Shown: positions 1 through 6,179 of the stretch, in pieces
How the letters are laid out: the number at the start of each line of letters is the position of its first letter
Position numbering within the stretch: the first letter of the stretch is position 1
NCBI GenBank assembly: GCA_037968855.1
Contig: JBBKWH010000110.1
Span: 1 to 6,266 of the forward strand
Direction: 5' to 3'
DNA length: 6,266 nucleotides
Source: JBBKWH01 sp037968855
GTDB taxonomy: Bacteria; Pseudomonadota; Gammaproteobacteria; Pseudomonadales; Moraxellaceae
Notes under the pieces: model-generated
What the model saw: only the letters and a program-made list of their open reading frames with translations
The model's database searches: none
Told to the model about the DNA's origin: nothing
Translations under genes and position numbers: made by a program

Positions 1-3
1 GGA

Positions 4-70
4 CAAGCGGTAGGTTTTATCTCCTCGTCAAGCTCAAGGCTTCAGGATGTCACCAAACTCTTACCGCTTG
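4..70. repeat. 9-bp perfect inverted repeat with structured interior
   Basis: CAAGCGGTA at 4-12 is the exact reverse complement of TACCGCTTG at 62-70, with 49 bases between the arms. A smaller hairpin, AAGC (30-33) with GCTT (39-42), lies inside. No T-tract follows the right arm, so this is not a standard intrinsic terminator. It could be part of a structured RNA, the decayed end of a mobile element, or chance. The window edge only 3 bases away prevents judging what lies to the left. Confidence 0.35.
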
Positions 71-77
71 CATGTAA

Positions 78-182
78 TGGGAGCTAACCACTACAAGAAT
101 CAAGATACAAGGATGTCAAATTGATCTTGTTGATGCGTTGTCGCCAAAGGCTGTCAGTAAATTGTTGGCGCTGGTCATCTGA
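78..182 (+). other. possible decayed C-terminal end of an upstream gene
   Basis: One + frame is open after a TAA at 75-77 and runs to a TGA at 180-182. That TGA overlaps the ATG of the next gene as TGATG, the geometry of translationally coupled genes. Its last residues (IDLVDALSPKAVSKLLALVI) read like a plausible helical protein end. However, there is no ATG or GTG start after position 77; the only candidate, a TTG at 138, would leave about 14 residues. If real, it is a remnant or a frameshifted end of a gene beginning left of the window. No family is recognised. No other complete gene is visible in 1-181. Confidence 0.2.
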
Positions 183-1501
183 TGAGTCTTGCTACCCTGA
201 TTGCCCAAGGCGAAAGCAAAACGCTGGAGTTTAAGCGCGAATTGCCACGTTTTGAGCAAATCGTCAAAACTGTGATTGCTTTTGCCAATACCAGCGGTGG
301 TCGCTTACTCGTCGGTGTGGATGATGACGGTGGGTTAGTTGGTATTGCTGCCGAAGAAGTGTTTGACCTGCAAGATCGCTTGTATGCCAGTTTGTATGAG
401 CAGATCCACCCCACACTCACACCAGAGATTTATACCAGCAATGTCAATGGGATATTGCTCTTGGTGATTGAGGTTTTTCGTGGGCAGTCGCTGCCGTATT
501 TTTTCAAAAATAAGGGCAAAGTAGACGGCGTATATATCCGTTTGGGTACAAGCAATCGCGTGGCAAGCGTCGAATATATCGCCGAGCTAGAGCGGCAGCG
601 TCAACATCTCAGCTTTGATGAAGAGGCTTGTTGTGACGTTGAACTCGCGGATGTAGACGACGCTGTATTGGTGCAGCGTTTTGCTGCCTGTGGACTGACA
701 TTAGATGATGCCAAGCGGCGCAATCTACGCCTGATTCGCACGGTACAGGGCAAAGACTACCCCACATATGGGTTACTTATTTTGTTGGGGTACTTTGAGC
801 ATGTGAGCACCCAATGCGCCCTTTTTAAGGGTGTCGACATGCAAGTGTTTTTGGATCGAAAGGCGTATAGCGGGGATTTGCTCAGCCAGCTTGAGCAAGT
901 CGAATTGTTTATCAGGAATCATTTGTCATTACGTAGCGAGATTGGTGGCCTACAGCGTACTGATACCTTTGAGATTCCTGAGGTGGCGATTCGTGAAGCC
1001 TTGGTCAATGCGTATGTGCATCGGGACTACAGCAATTTTGGCCGCAATATCAAAATTGGGATCTATGACGACATGATCAATATTGTGTCGGCGGGTGGTT
1101 TTCCAAACACTTTAACGGCACACGATTTGTCTGAAGGTCGTTCGGAAATTCGTAATCGGGTATTGGCACGGGTGTTTAAGGCGCTAGGCTATATTGAGCA
1201 GTGGGGCAGCGGTATTCAGCGCATGTTGCAAGTGTGTGTGTCGGCAGGGTTGCCTGCACCCCAGATTGAAGAAAAAGGCGATTTTGTCGATGTTGCTTTG
1301 CTGCGCCCGATTGCGCATCACGTGCGCACGCAAATGGACGATTTAAGCCAGATAATGCCCGATCTTGAATCTTTGACGGACGATTACGGACGATTATCAG
1401 CAGTTAACGTACGAGCAGCAGCGTGTACTATTGGCGCTGTTAGATGCTCACAAGCTGACGCGTTCAATCGTGATGGATGTGCTACAAGTCGAAAAAAGTA
1501 A
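182..1501 (+). CDS. AlbA_2 (Schlafen-type) ATP-binding transcriptional regulator, COG2865-like, C-terminus frameshifted
   Basis: This encodes a 439-residue product. The N-terminal AlbA_2 domain spans about residues 8-135: ESKTLEFKRE at 11-20, then FANTSGGRLLVGVDDDGG at about 34-51. A GHKL/HATPase_c_4-type region spans about 265-350, with the N-box EALVNAYVHRDY (272-283) and the glycine-bearing GYIEQWGSGIQRM (336-348). Proteins of this kind are cytoplasmic, putatively nucleic-acid-binding ATPase regulators, often accessory and sometimes found in defence islands; the target here is unknown. Family members usually end in a winged helix. Here a 10-bp tandem duplication (1376-1395) shifts the frame after Tyr402, replacing that domain with 37 unrelated residues, several of them Cys or Arg, before the TAA at 1499-1501. 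ATG 182 is preferred because the AlbA_2 motif begins just after it. There is no strong Shine-Dalgarno sequence; the TGATG overlap suggests coupling to an upstream frame. The family call is firm; whether the product still functions is uncertain. Confidence 0.85.
   Translation: MSLATLIAQGESKTLEFKRELPRFEQIVKTVIAFANTSGGRLLVGVDDDGGLVGIAAEEVFDLQDRLYASLYEQIHPTLTPEIYTSNVNGILLLVIEVFRGQSLPYFFKNKGKVDGVYIRLGTSNRVASVEYIAELERQRQHLSFDEEACCDVELADVDDAVLVQRFAACGLTLDDAKRRNLRLIRTVQGKDYPTYGLLILLGYFEHVSTQCALFKGVDMQVFLDRKAYSGDLLSQLEQVELFIRNHLSLRSEIGGLQRTDTFEIPEVAIREALVNAYVHRDYSNFGRNIKIGIYDDMINIVSAGGFPNTLTAHDLSEGRSEIRNRVLARVFKALGYIEQWGSGIQRMLQVCVSAGLPAPQIEEKGDFVDVALLRPIAHHVRTQMDDLSQIMPDLESLTDDYGRLSAVNVRAAACTIGAVRCSQADAFNRDGCATSRKK
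1376..1395 (+). repeat. perfect 10-bp tandem duplication causing a frameshift
   Basis: ACGGACGATT occurs at 1376-1385 and again at 1386-1395 with no mismatch. Ten bases is not a multiple of three, so the second copy moves the regulator reading frame by one base. With one copy removed, the frame reads SLTDDYQQLTYEQQ and continues open to 1598. A third partial copy, GGACGATT, lies at 1336-1343. The short direct repeat could arise, and be lost, by replication slippage. Confidence 0.95.
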
Positions 1502-1598
1502 AGCATTTGATGTGTTGCAAGCCTTACTCGCATTCGGTTTGATTGCACGACAAGGCAACGGTCGAGCAACCGTCTATGTATTAGCCCCCAAAACCTAA
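1386..1598 (+). pseudogene. detached winged-helix C-terminal domain of the AlbA_2 regulator
   Basis: From the second repeat copy, the shifted frame runs open to the TAA at 1596-1598. It encodes DYQQLTYEQQRVLLALLDAH followed by a helix-turn-helix-like segment (about LTRSIVMDVLQVEKSKAFDVL), then LLAFGLIARQGNGRATVYVL, a typical wing, and ends APKT. This matches the winged-helix end expected in COG2865-type regulators. Joined to residues 1-402, it would make a 468-residue protein. It has no start or Shine-Dalgarno sequence of its own, and a TGA at 1374-1376 closes the frame just upstream, so it is probably untranslated unless a frameshift or repeat loss occurs. This entry and the 439-residue CDS are two parts of one original gene spanning 182-1598. 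Confidence 0.8.
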
Positions 1599-1670
1599 TC
1601 ATTCATCATTCAAAAAAACAGACATCCGCAAGCCATCAACACCGCAACCCGCAAGACAACATGGCACAAA

Positions 1671-1690
1671 GCATGCTATGCCTATAGATT
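1671..1690 (+). promoter_or_regulatory. possible -10 element upstream of ppc
   Basis: TATAGAT at 1683-1689 resembles a sigma-70 -10 box and lies 25 bases before the preferred ppc ATG. No good -35 box sits 16-18 bases upstream, so the assignment is weak. The surrounding gap (1599-1714) also holds three CCGCAA units (1626, 1642, 1649) and the palindrome AGCATGCT (1670-1677). No hairpin plus T-tract terminator for the upstream regulator is visible in the gap. Confidence 0.2.
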
Positions 1691-1714
1691 CGTTCGCTGC
1701 TGTGAGTGTTTACC

Positions 1715-4468
1715 ATGTGTCCTGCTGATCATGCCAATCTAACCCCAGTCGCCACGCCCTCAGCCACAACACCAATCATCGATCCCCATGCAGCCCTGCG
1801 TGATGATGTGCGGTTATTGGGTGGCTTGTTGGGTGATACGCTTAAAGAGCAAGCAGGACAGCACCTATACGATCAAGTCGAAGCCATCCGACTGCTGGGC
1901 AAAAAAGCGGCTGAGGGCGATGAATCTGCACATCAAGCGCTCAATCAAGTGTTATCTGGTCTGCAAGATGATGACTTATTGCCGATAGCGCGTGCATTTA
2001 CCCAATTTTTAAACTTGGCCAATATTGCCGAGCAATATCATCGGGTGCGCCGTCGTCGTGCGTGGCAATGGCATGAGCACAAACGTGATGAACAGTTTGG
2101 TTCGTTATATGAGCTACTGCCGCGATTAAAAGCCAATGGGCTGAGTGCTGCACAGATTGCCCAAACGGTACGCGAGTTAGATATTGAATTGGTCCTCACC
2201 GCGCATCCGACCGAAGTCAGCCGCCGAACCTTGATCCAAAAATACGACGATATTGCCGAACATTTGGAACGACTCGATCATGTCAAGCAGAGCCCAGTCG
2301 AGCGTCGTGCCGCGCTGGCCCAGCTTAAACGCACGATTATTGGTGCTTGGCATACCGACGAGATTCGTCATCACAAACCCACGCCGGTTGATGAGGCCAA
2401 GTGGGGCTTTACCGCCATTGAGCAGACTTTATGGTTTGCCATGCCAGAGTTTTTGCGCCAGTTTGATCAGGTGTTGTTTGAGCAGACCGGCGAGCATTTG
2501 CCCTTAGACCATACGCCAATTCGCTTTGCCTCGTGGATGGGTGGCGACCGCGATGGTAATCCCAATGTCACCCATGCCGTGACCGAGGAGGTGCTATTGC
2601 TGGCCCGTTGGCAAGCGGCCGATTTGTTTTGGCGCGATGTGGATGCCTTGCGCTGGGAATTGTCGATGGAGCAATGTAGCGCCGAGATGCGGGCGGTGGT
2701 TGGTGAGCACAGCCGTGAGCCGTATCGGGACTTGTTGCGGCAAGTGCGTGACCGCTTGGGCAATACCCGTGATTGGGCCAAGTCAACACTGGCTGCTGGC
2801 CATACGATGAGCGAAAACGACATCTATTTGCATAGTGATGCGCTGATGCAGCCGTTGTTGCTCTGCCATCGCTCATTGGTAGAATGCAATATGGCCGAAG
2901 TAGCCGATGGAGATTTGACCGATTTGATCCGTCGAGTGGCCTGTTTTGGCGTCGAGTTATTGCGCTTGGATATTCGCCAAGAGTCTGGTCGGCATCGGCA
3001 AACCATTGCAGCGATTACCGAGTATTTGGGGCTGGGTGATTATCAAGACTGGGATGAAGCCAGCCGTCAGCAGTTTTTGCTGGCCGAGTTGCAACAAAAA
3101 CGCCCGTTATTGCCCAATACATTAAATGCCGAACCGTCATTAAGCATTAACGATGCGGATGTTGCCGAGGTATTGGCGACCTTTAAAGTACTGGCTGCGC
3201 AAACCGGAGGTGGTTTGGGCGCATATGTGATTTCGATGGCGGAATATCCAAGCGATGTCTTGTCGGTCATGCTGCTACAAAAAGAAGCCGGTGTACAAAC
3301 CCCGTTACGCGTCGTGCCCTTGTTTGAAACCCTGAAAGACTTAGAAAGCGCAGGTGCATGCTTGGATGCGCTGTTGTCGGTTGATTGGTACAAGCAGGCC
3401 ATCCATGGTCGGCAAGAAATCATGATTGGTTACTCTGACTCGGCCAAAGATGCGGGGTTTTTGGCTGCCAGTTGGGCGCAATATCGGGCGCAAGAGGCCT
3501 TAACCGCCGTGGCTGCCAAGCATGGTGTTAAGCTGACCTTATTTCATGGTCGTGGTGGATCGGTCAGTCGTGGTGGTGCGCCAACTCATCAGGCATTGAT
3601 GTCGCAACCACCCAATGCAGTACAAGGATCAATCCGCGTGACCGAGCAAGGCGAAATGATTCGCTTTAAGTTTGGTATGAAAGGCATTGCCATGCGTAAC
3701 CTAGAGCTATATGCCGCAGCAACGCTAGAGGCCACTTTACTGCCACCGCCACCTGCCAAACCAGCATGGCGCGAACTGATGGATCGTATGAGTCAAACGG
3801 CAGTCAACACCTACAGGCAAACCGTGCGAGAAGAACCAGCGTTTATTCGCTACTTGCGTACTGTAACGCCCGAACTTGAACTACAAATGTTGCCGTTAGG
3901 ATCTCGCCCCGCTAGACGGCAAAGTACCGGTGGCTTGTCGTCATTACGCGCCATTCCTTGGGTGTTTGCATGGACACAGATTCGCTTGATGCTCCCCGCA
4001 TGGTTAGGCACAGGCCGCGCGCTAAAAACTGCGATGGATGATGGCAATGCCGACACCATGCAGCAGATGCTGGCTGCATGGCCGTACTTTCAGACTGTGA
4101 TCGACATGTTGGAGATGGTGTTATCTAAAGCCGATGCCAATATCGCTGCCTATTACGAAGCGCATCTGACGCAGGATTCTGCATTACAAGCGCTGGGTGA
4201 ACAATTGCGTCGCCGATTACTGCACACCATTGATATTTTACTCAATGTGGTTGGGCGGGAGCATTTACTGCAAAACAATCCGGTGTTGGCTCGTTCGATT
4301 GCAGTACGGACACCGTATGTACTACCGCTCCATATGTTGCAGGCTGAGTTGATGCGCAGACGCCGTCAATTTGATCAGGCCGAGCAACGTGCCGACAGTA
4401 CACCGTATGATCATGCCTTAATGGTGACCATTGCAGGGATTGCTGCCGGCCTACGCAATACCGGCTAA
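1715..4468 (+). CDS. ppc: phosphoenolpyruvate carboxylase
   Basis: This cytoplasmic anaplerotic enzyme carboxylates phosphoenolpyruvate with bicarbonate to oxaloacetate and phosphate (EC 4.1.1.31) and replenishes the TCA cycle. The hallmarks appear in order (residue numbers counted from ATG 1715): TAHPTE with the catalytic His at 164, SWMGGDRDGNPNVT at about 273-286, GYSDSAKDAG at 572-581, FHGRGGSVSRGGAP with His611, Arg613 and Arg619, VTEQGE, and the C-terminal NTG. Arg619 and the C-terminal Asn correspond to residues that bind the inhibitor aspartate in the E. coli enzyme, so aspartate control is likely. The product is 917 residues, against 883 in E. coli; much of the excess is a Thr/Ala/Pro-rich N-terminal leader of about 25 residues before the conserved ALRDDVRLLGGLLGDTLKE. 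The frame extends to GTG 1706, but ATG 1715 is preferred: GTGAG at 1702-1706 lies 8 bases upstream as a weak Shine-Dalgarno sequence. No truncation or missing catalytic residue is seen. Confidence 0.97.
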   Translation: MCPADHANLTPVATPSATTPIIDPHAALRDDVRLLGGLLGDTLKEQAGQHLYDQVEAIRLLGKKAAEGDESAHQALNQVLSGLQDDDLLPIARAFTQFLNLANIAEQYHRVRRRRAWQWHEHKRDEQFGSLYELLPRLKANGLSAAQIAQTVRELDIELVLTAHPTEVSRRTLIQKYDDIAEHLERLDHVKQSPVERRAALAQLKRTIIGAWHTDEIRHHKPTPVDEAKWGFTAIEQTLWFAMPEFLRQFDQVLFEQTGEHLPLDHTPIRFASWMGGDRDGNPNVTHAVTEEVLLLARWQAADLFWRDVDALRWELSMEQCSAEMRAVVGEHSREPYRDLLRQVRDRLGNTRDWAKSTLAAGHTMSENDIYLHSDALMQPLLLCHRSLVECNMAEVADGDLTDLIRRVACFGVELLRLDIRQESGRHRQTIAAITEYLGLGDYQDWDEASRQQFLLAELQQKRPLLPNTLNAEPSLSINDADVAEVLATFKVLAAQTGGGLGAYVISMAEYPSDVLSVMLLQKEAGVQTPLRVVPLFETLKDLESAGACLDALLSVDWYKQAIHGRQEIMIGYSDSAKDAGFLAASWAQYRAQEALTAVAAKHGVKLTLFHGRGGSVSRGGAPTHQALMSQPPNAVQGSIRVTEQGEMIRFKFGMKGIAMRNLELYAAATLEATLLPPPPAKPAWRELMDRMSQTAVNTYRQTVREEPAFIRYLRTVTPELELQMLPLGSRPARRQSTGGLSSLRAIPWVFAWTQIRLMLPAWLGTGRALKTAMDDGNADTMQQMLAAWPYFQTVIDMLEMVLSKADANIAAYYEAHLTQDSALQALGEQLRRRLLHTIDILLNVVGREHLLQNNPVLARSIAVRTPYVLPLHMLQAELMRRRRQFDQAEQRADSTPYDHALMVTIAGIAAGLRNTG

Positions 4469-4501
4469 TCACGGGTAGCATCAGCGAGAGGTCAGTATGG
4501 G

Positions 4502-4530
4502 TTGACCATATTGACCACAATGATCGATCA
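4502..4530. promoter_or_regulatory. direct repeats plus palindrome between ppc and the MaoC-like gene
   Basis: TTGACCA occurs at 4502-4508 and again at 4511-4517, 9 bases apart. The perfect 10-bp palindrome TGATCGATCA follows at 4521-4530. A second, smaller symmetric element, GTTTTGAAAAC, is at 4595-4605 just before the Shine-Dalgarno sequence of the next gene. These could be operator sites or part of a promoter. TTGACC and TTGACG (4539-4544) resemble -35 boxes, but I find no matching -10 at proper spacing. No terminator is visible in 4469-4630, so read-through from ppc is possible. Confidence 0.25.
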
Positions 4531-4630
4531 GTTTGAGCTTGACGATAGATTGTGCTTTGGTTCAAGGTAAGACCGCGCCAAACGTATGATGACTGTTTTG
4601 AAAACGAACCAAATGACTGAGAGTTGATTT

Positions 4631-5509
4631 ATGTCCCAAGTGCCTTTGCATCTGCTGCGTTATCAGTTGCCGATGATCTGGGGAGTGATGCAGGCCTTTG
4701 TTCCGCCACTGCGTCGTTTTAGCCATCACACCGGACATGGCAGTCTTAAGCGTCAGATTGCAGCGCCAGCCGATACATTGGTTAATCATTATGTGGCGTG
4801 GTCTGGGGCTGATCCACAGCGCTATGGCGACATACTACCGCCGCACTTGTTTTCGCAATGGGGAATTCCGTTAGTGACAGATCTACTGTTGCAGACGGGC
4901 TATGCCTTAACCGGCATTATTAACCAAGGCGTGACTATTACCATCCATGATCAACTGCCACGTCGTCAGCCCTTATGTGTTGAGGTCACGCTAGAGTCGG
5001 TCGAAGAGGCTGAAGGCAGAATCCGTCTATCTGCTCACATTAGCACCGGTACAGTCGAACAACCGGCCTTGCAGGTCGCAACTCTACACATGCTGTTGAT
5101 TCAGCCGTCATATAAGCGCCGCAAAGGTGATATCAAGGCACCTGCACAGCATGACTGGCATTCGGTTGGCCAATGGCAAGCTGCTGCGGATGATGGGTTC
5201 GGTTTTGCGTTACTTACCGGAGATTTTAATCCAATTCATTGGATTCGTGCGGCGGGTAAGCGTTCACCATTTCGGCAGATGGTGTTGCATGGCTTTGGCA
5301 TGTTTGCACGCAGCTACGAGCAACTGCCCAATGTTGCGGCACTCACCGAGATTGATGTTCGGTTTTTACGCCCTGTTCCATTGCCGTCATGCATGCTGTC
5401 GGTACAGTGCGCTGAGCCTATCGAGCAAGCAGACGGTCAGCAACATGTCCCATTGCGTCTGATTGGCCAAGGCAACAAGGTGCACATGATGGGACATTGC
5501 CAATACTAA
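4631..5509 (+). CDS. MaoC-like double hot-dog acyl dehydratase/hydratase
   Basis: This is a 292-residue protein of apparent two hot-dog architecture: an N-terminal half of about residues 45-158 without a recognisable active site, and a C-terminal MaoC-like half of about 172-290. The C-terminal half carries the hydratase-2 motif FALLTGDFNPIHW (192-204), with Asp198, Asn200 and His203 in D-x-N-x-x-H spacing, followed by VLHGFGMFARSY (218-229), the usual next conserved helix. Such proteins hydrate or dehydrate 2-enoyl/3-hydroxyacyl thioesters. The actual substrate (CoA or ACP, chain length) cannot be told. There is no signal peptide, so it is probably cytoplasmic. GAGAG at 4619-4623, 7 bases before the ATG, is a good Shine-Dalgarno sequence and supports this start. 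It follows ppc on the same strand after 162 bases and is closed by a strong terminator 19 bases after its stop. The fold call is solid; the exact function is open. Confidence 0.8.
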   Translation: MSQVPLHLLRYQLPMIWGVMQAFVPPLRRFSHHTGHGSLKRQIAAPADTLVNHYVAWSGADPQRYGDILPPHLFSQWGIPLVTDLLLQTGYALTGIINQGVTITIHDQLPRRQPLCVEVTLESVEEAEGRIRLSAHISTGTVEQPALQVATLHMLLIQPSYKRRKGDIKAPAQHDWHSVGQWQAAADDGFGFALLTGDFNPIHWIRAAGKRSPFRQMVLHGFGMFARSYEQLPNVAALTEIDVRFLRPVPLPSCMLSVQCAEPIEQADGQQHVPLRLIGQGNKVHMMGHCQY

Positions 5510-5528
5510 TCGCCCGTGTTTGAGATGC

Positions 5529-5568
5529 AAAAAAGCAGTGCCCAAGATCATTAGGCACTGCTTTTTTT
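5529..5568. terminator. bidirectional intrinsic terminator
   Basis: GCAGTGCC (5535-5542) pairs perfectly with GGCACTGC (5554-5561) around an 11-base loop. Seven T residues follow (5562-5568) and six A residues precede the stem (5529-5534), so it works as a hairpin plus U-tract on both strands. It ends the MaoC-like gene 19 bases after its stop and could also stop transcripts from the converging - strand gene. Confidence 0.92.
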
Positions 5569-5650
5569 ATTGCTCAAGCTTGTTGATGGCGCAAGCTATT
5601 GGATTAACTAAAGATTGCGGTTTGCGTGGATCAGCAGCACAAGCACAACC

Positions 5651-5682
5651 TGCAAGCTCTGTTTGATTAAAAAGAGCTTGTA
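5651..5682. repeat. hairpin close to the 3' end of the minus-strand gene
   Basis: CAAGCTCT (5653-5660) is the exact reverse complement of AGAGCTTG (5673-5680), with a 12-base loop. A further G-T wobble and a T-A pair extend the stem to 5651/5682. It lies 14 bases beyond the stop of the - strand gene but has no U-tract on either strand, so it is a weak terminator or RNA-stabilising hairpin at best. The CAAGCT core recurs at 5575 (within the palindrome CAAGCTTG) and at 5592. Nothing else is recognisable in 5570-5696. Confidence 0.4.
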
Positions 5683-5696
5683 TCTAATATGGCGTC

Positions 5697-6179
5697 TTAT
5701 AGACCTTTTGCCAAACGTTGTTCGACCAAGTCAAGCAAGGCGAGTTCGTCTAGCAATGGCAATGTCGCCAGTTTATCTTCAAGCAAGTCCAACTCTTCTT
5801 CTGGCACTTTGCTCAATTGGCCTTCTTGACGACGTTGAATCACCATATTGGACATCAGGCCAATAAAGGTGCGGCTATTCATATGCTCGGTATTAGAGTC
5901 ACCAATAGCCCACGTCAAAATAGCCAATTCTAGCTCGCTAAACTGCTCACGTAGGCGAGGGATGGTCTCGCCAAGTAATAGACCATAGCGATGAATCACA
6001 TTGCTGACACGACGGTGCGGTGCAGCACGACTCTGACCCAGCACATAGCTGAGGCGAGTGTTGAGATGAAGGTTAACGGTTGCAACGGATTCTTCACTAA
6101 ATTCGCCACTGCCTTGGTTGTCATGCAAGTTAGGATAGCGTTTGCGAAGAATGCTTCGAGGATTACTGGGATAAGTCAT
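5697..6179 (-). CDS. unrecognised 160-residue protein, predicted mostly helical
   Basis: I do not recognise the family. The N-terminus is basic (residues 1-20, with RSILRKRYPNLHD). A central segment, about 33-92, alternates polar and hydrophobic residues (NLHLNTRLSYVLGQSRAAPH, then VIHRYGLLLGETIPRL and LELAILTWAIGD). The C-terminus, 127-160, is acidic and leucine-rich (EEELDLLEDKLATLPLLDEL), likely amphipathic helix or coiled coil. There is no signal peptide or clear membrane span, so a small soluble cytoplasmic protein is likely. It is judged real because its composition is protein-like over the full length, while the overlapping + strand frame is not. ATG 6179 is the only start after an in-frame TGA (6198-6200 on the plus coordinates); no clear Shine-Dalgarno sequence precedes it. 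It stands alone on the - strand and converges with the MaoC-like gene across the terminator at 5529-5568. Confidence 0.7.
   Translation of the reverse strand: MTYPSNPRSILRKRYPNLHDNQGSGEFSEESVATVNLHLNTRLSYVLGQSRAAPHRRVSNVIHRYGLLLGETIPRLREQFSELELAILTWAIGDSNTEHMNSRTFIGLMSNMVIQRRQEGQLSKVPEEELDLLEDKLATLPLLDELALLDLVEQRLAKGL

Noticed and set aside
3..11. ACAAGCGGT, identical to the core of the Actinobacillus-type DNA uptake sequence
   Set aside because: I found only one exact copy, and the base composition and gene content do not suggest Pasteurellaceae; a single 9-mer can occur by chance.
1384..1602. 72-codon - strand open frame over the frameshift region
   Set aside because: It is antisense to the winged-helix frame, which gives a much more convincing protein.
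2467..2876. Long overlapping - strand open frames inside ppc
   Set aside because: The + strand carries conserved PEP carboxylase motifs throughout; these frames are shadows.
4445..4465. GCCGG / CCGGC short inverted repeat at the end of ppc
   Set aside because: Only five base pairs, inside the coding end and without a T-tract; not a terminator.
4555..4580. GGTTCAA followed by GCGCCA, reminiscent of a tRNA T-loop and 3' end
   Set aside because: No matching acceptor, D or anticodon arms could be found around it.
5615..5866. 83-codon + strand open frame overlapping the unrecognised minus-strand gene
   Set aside because: It crosses the hairpin and has a less protein-like composition; it is the antisense shadow of the 160-residue gene.
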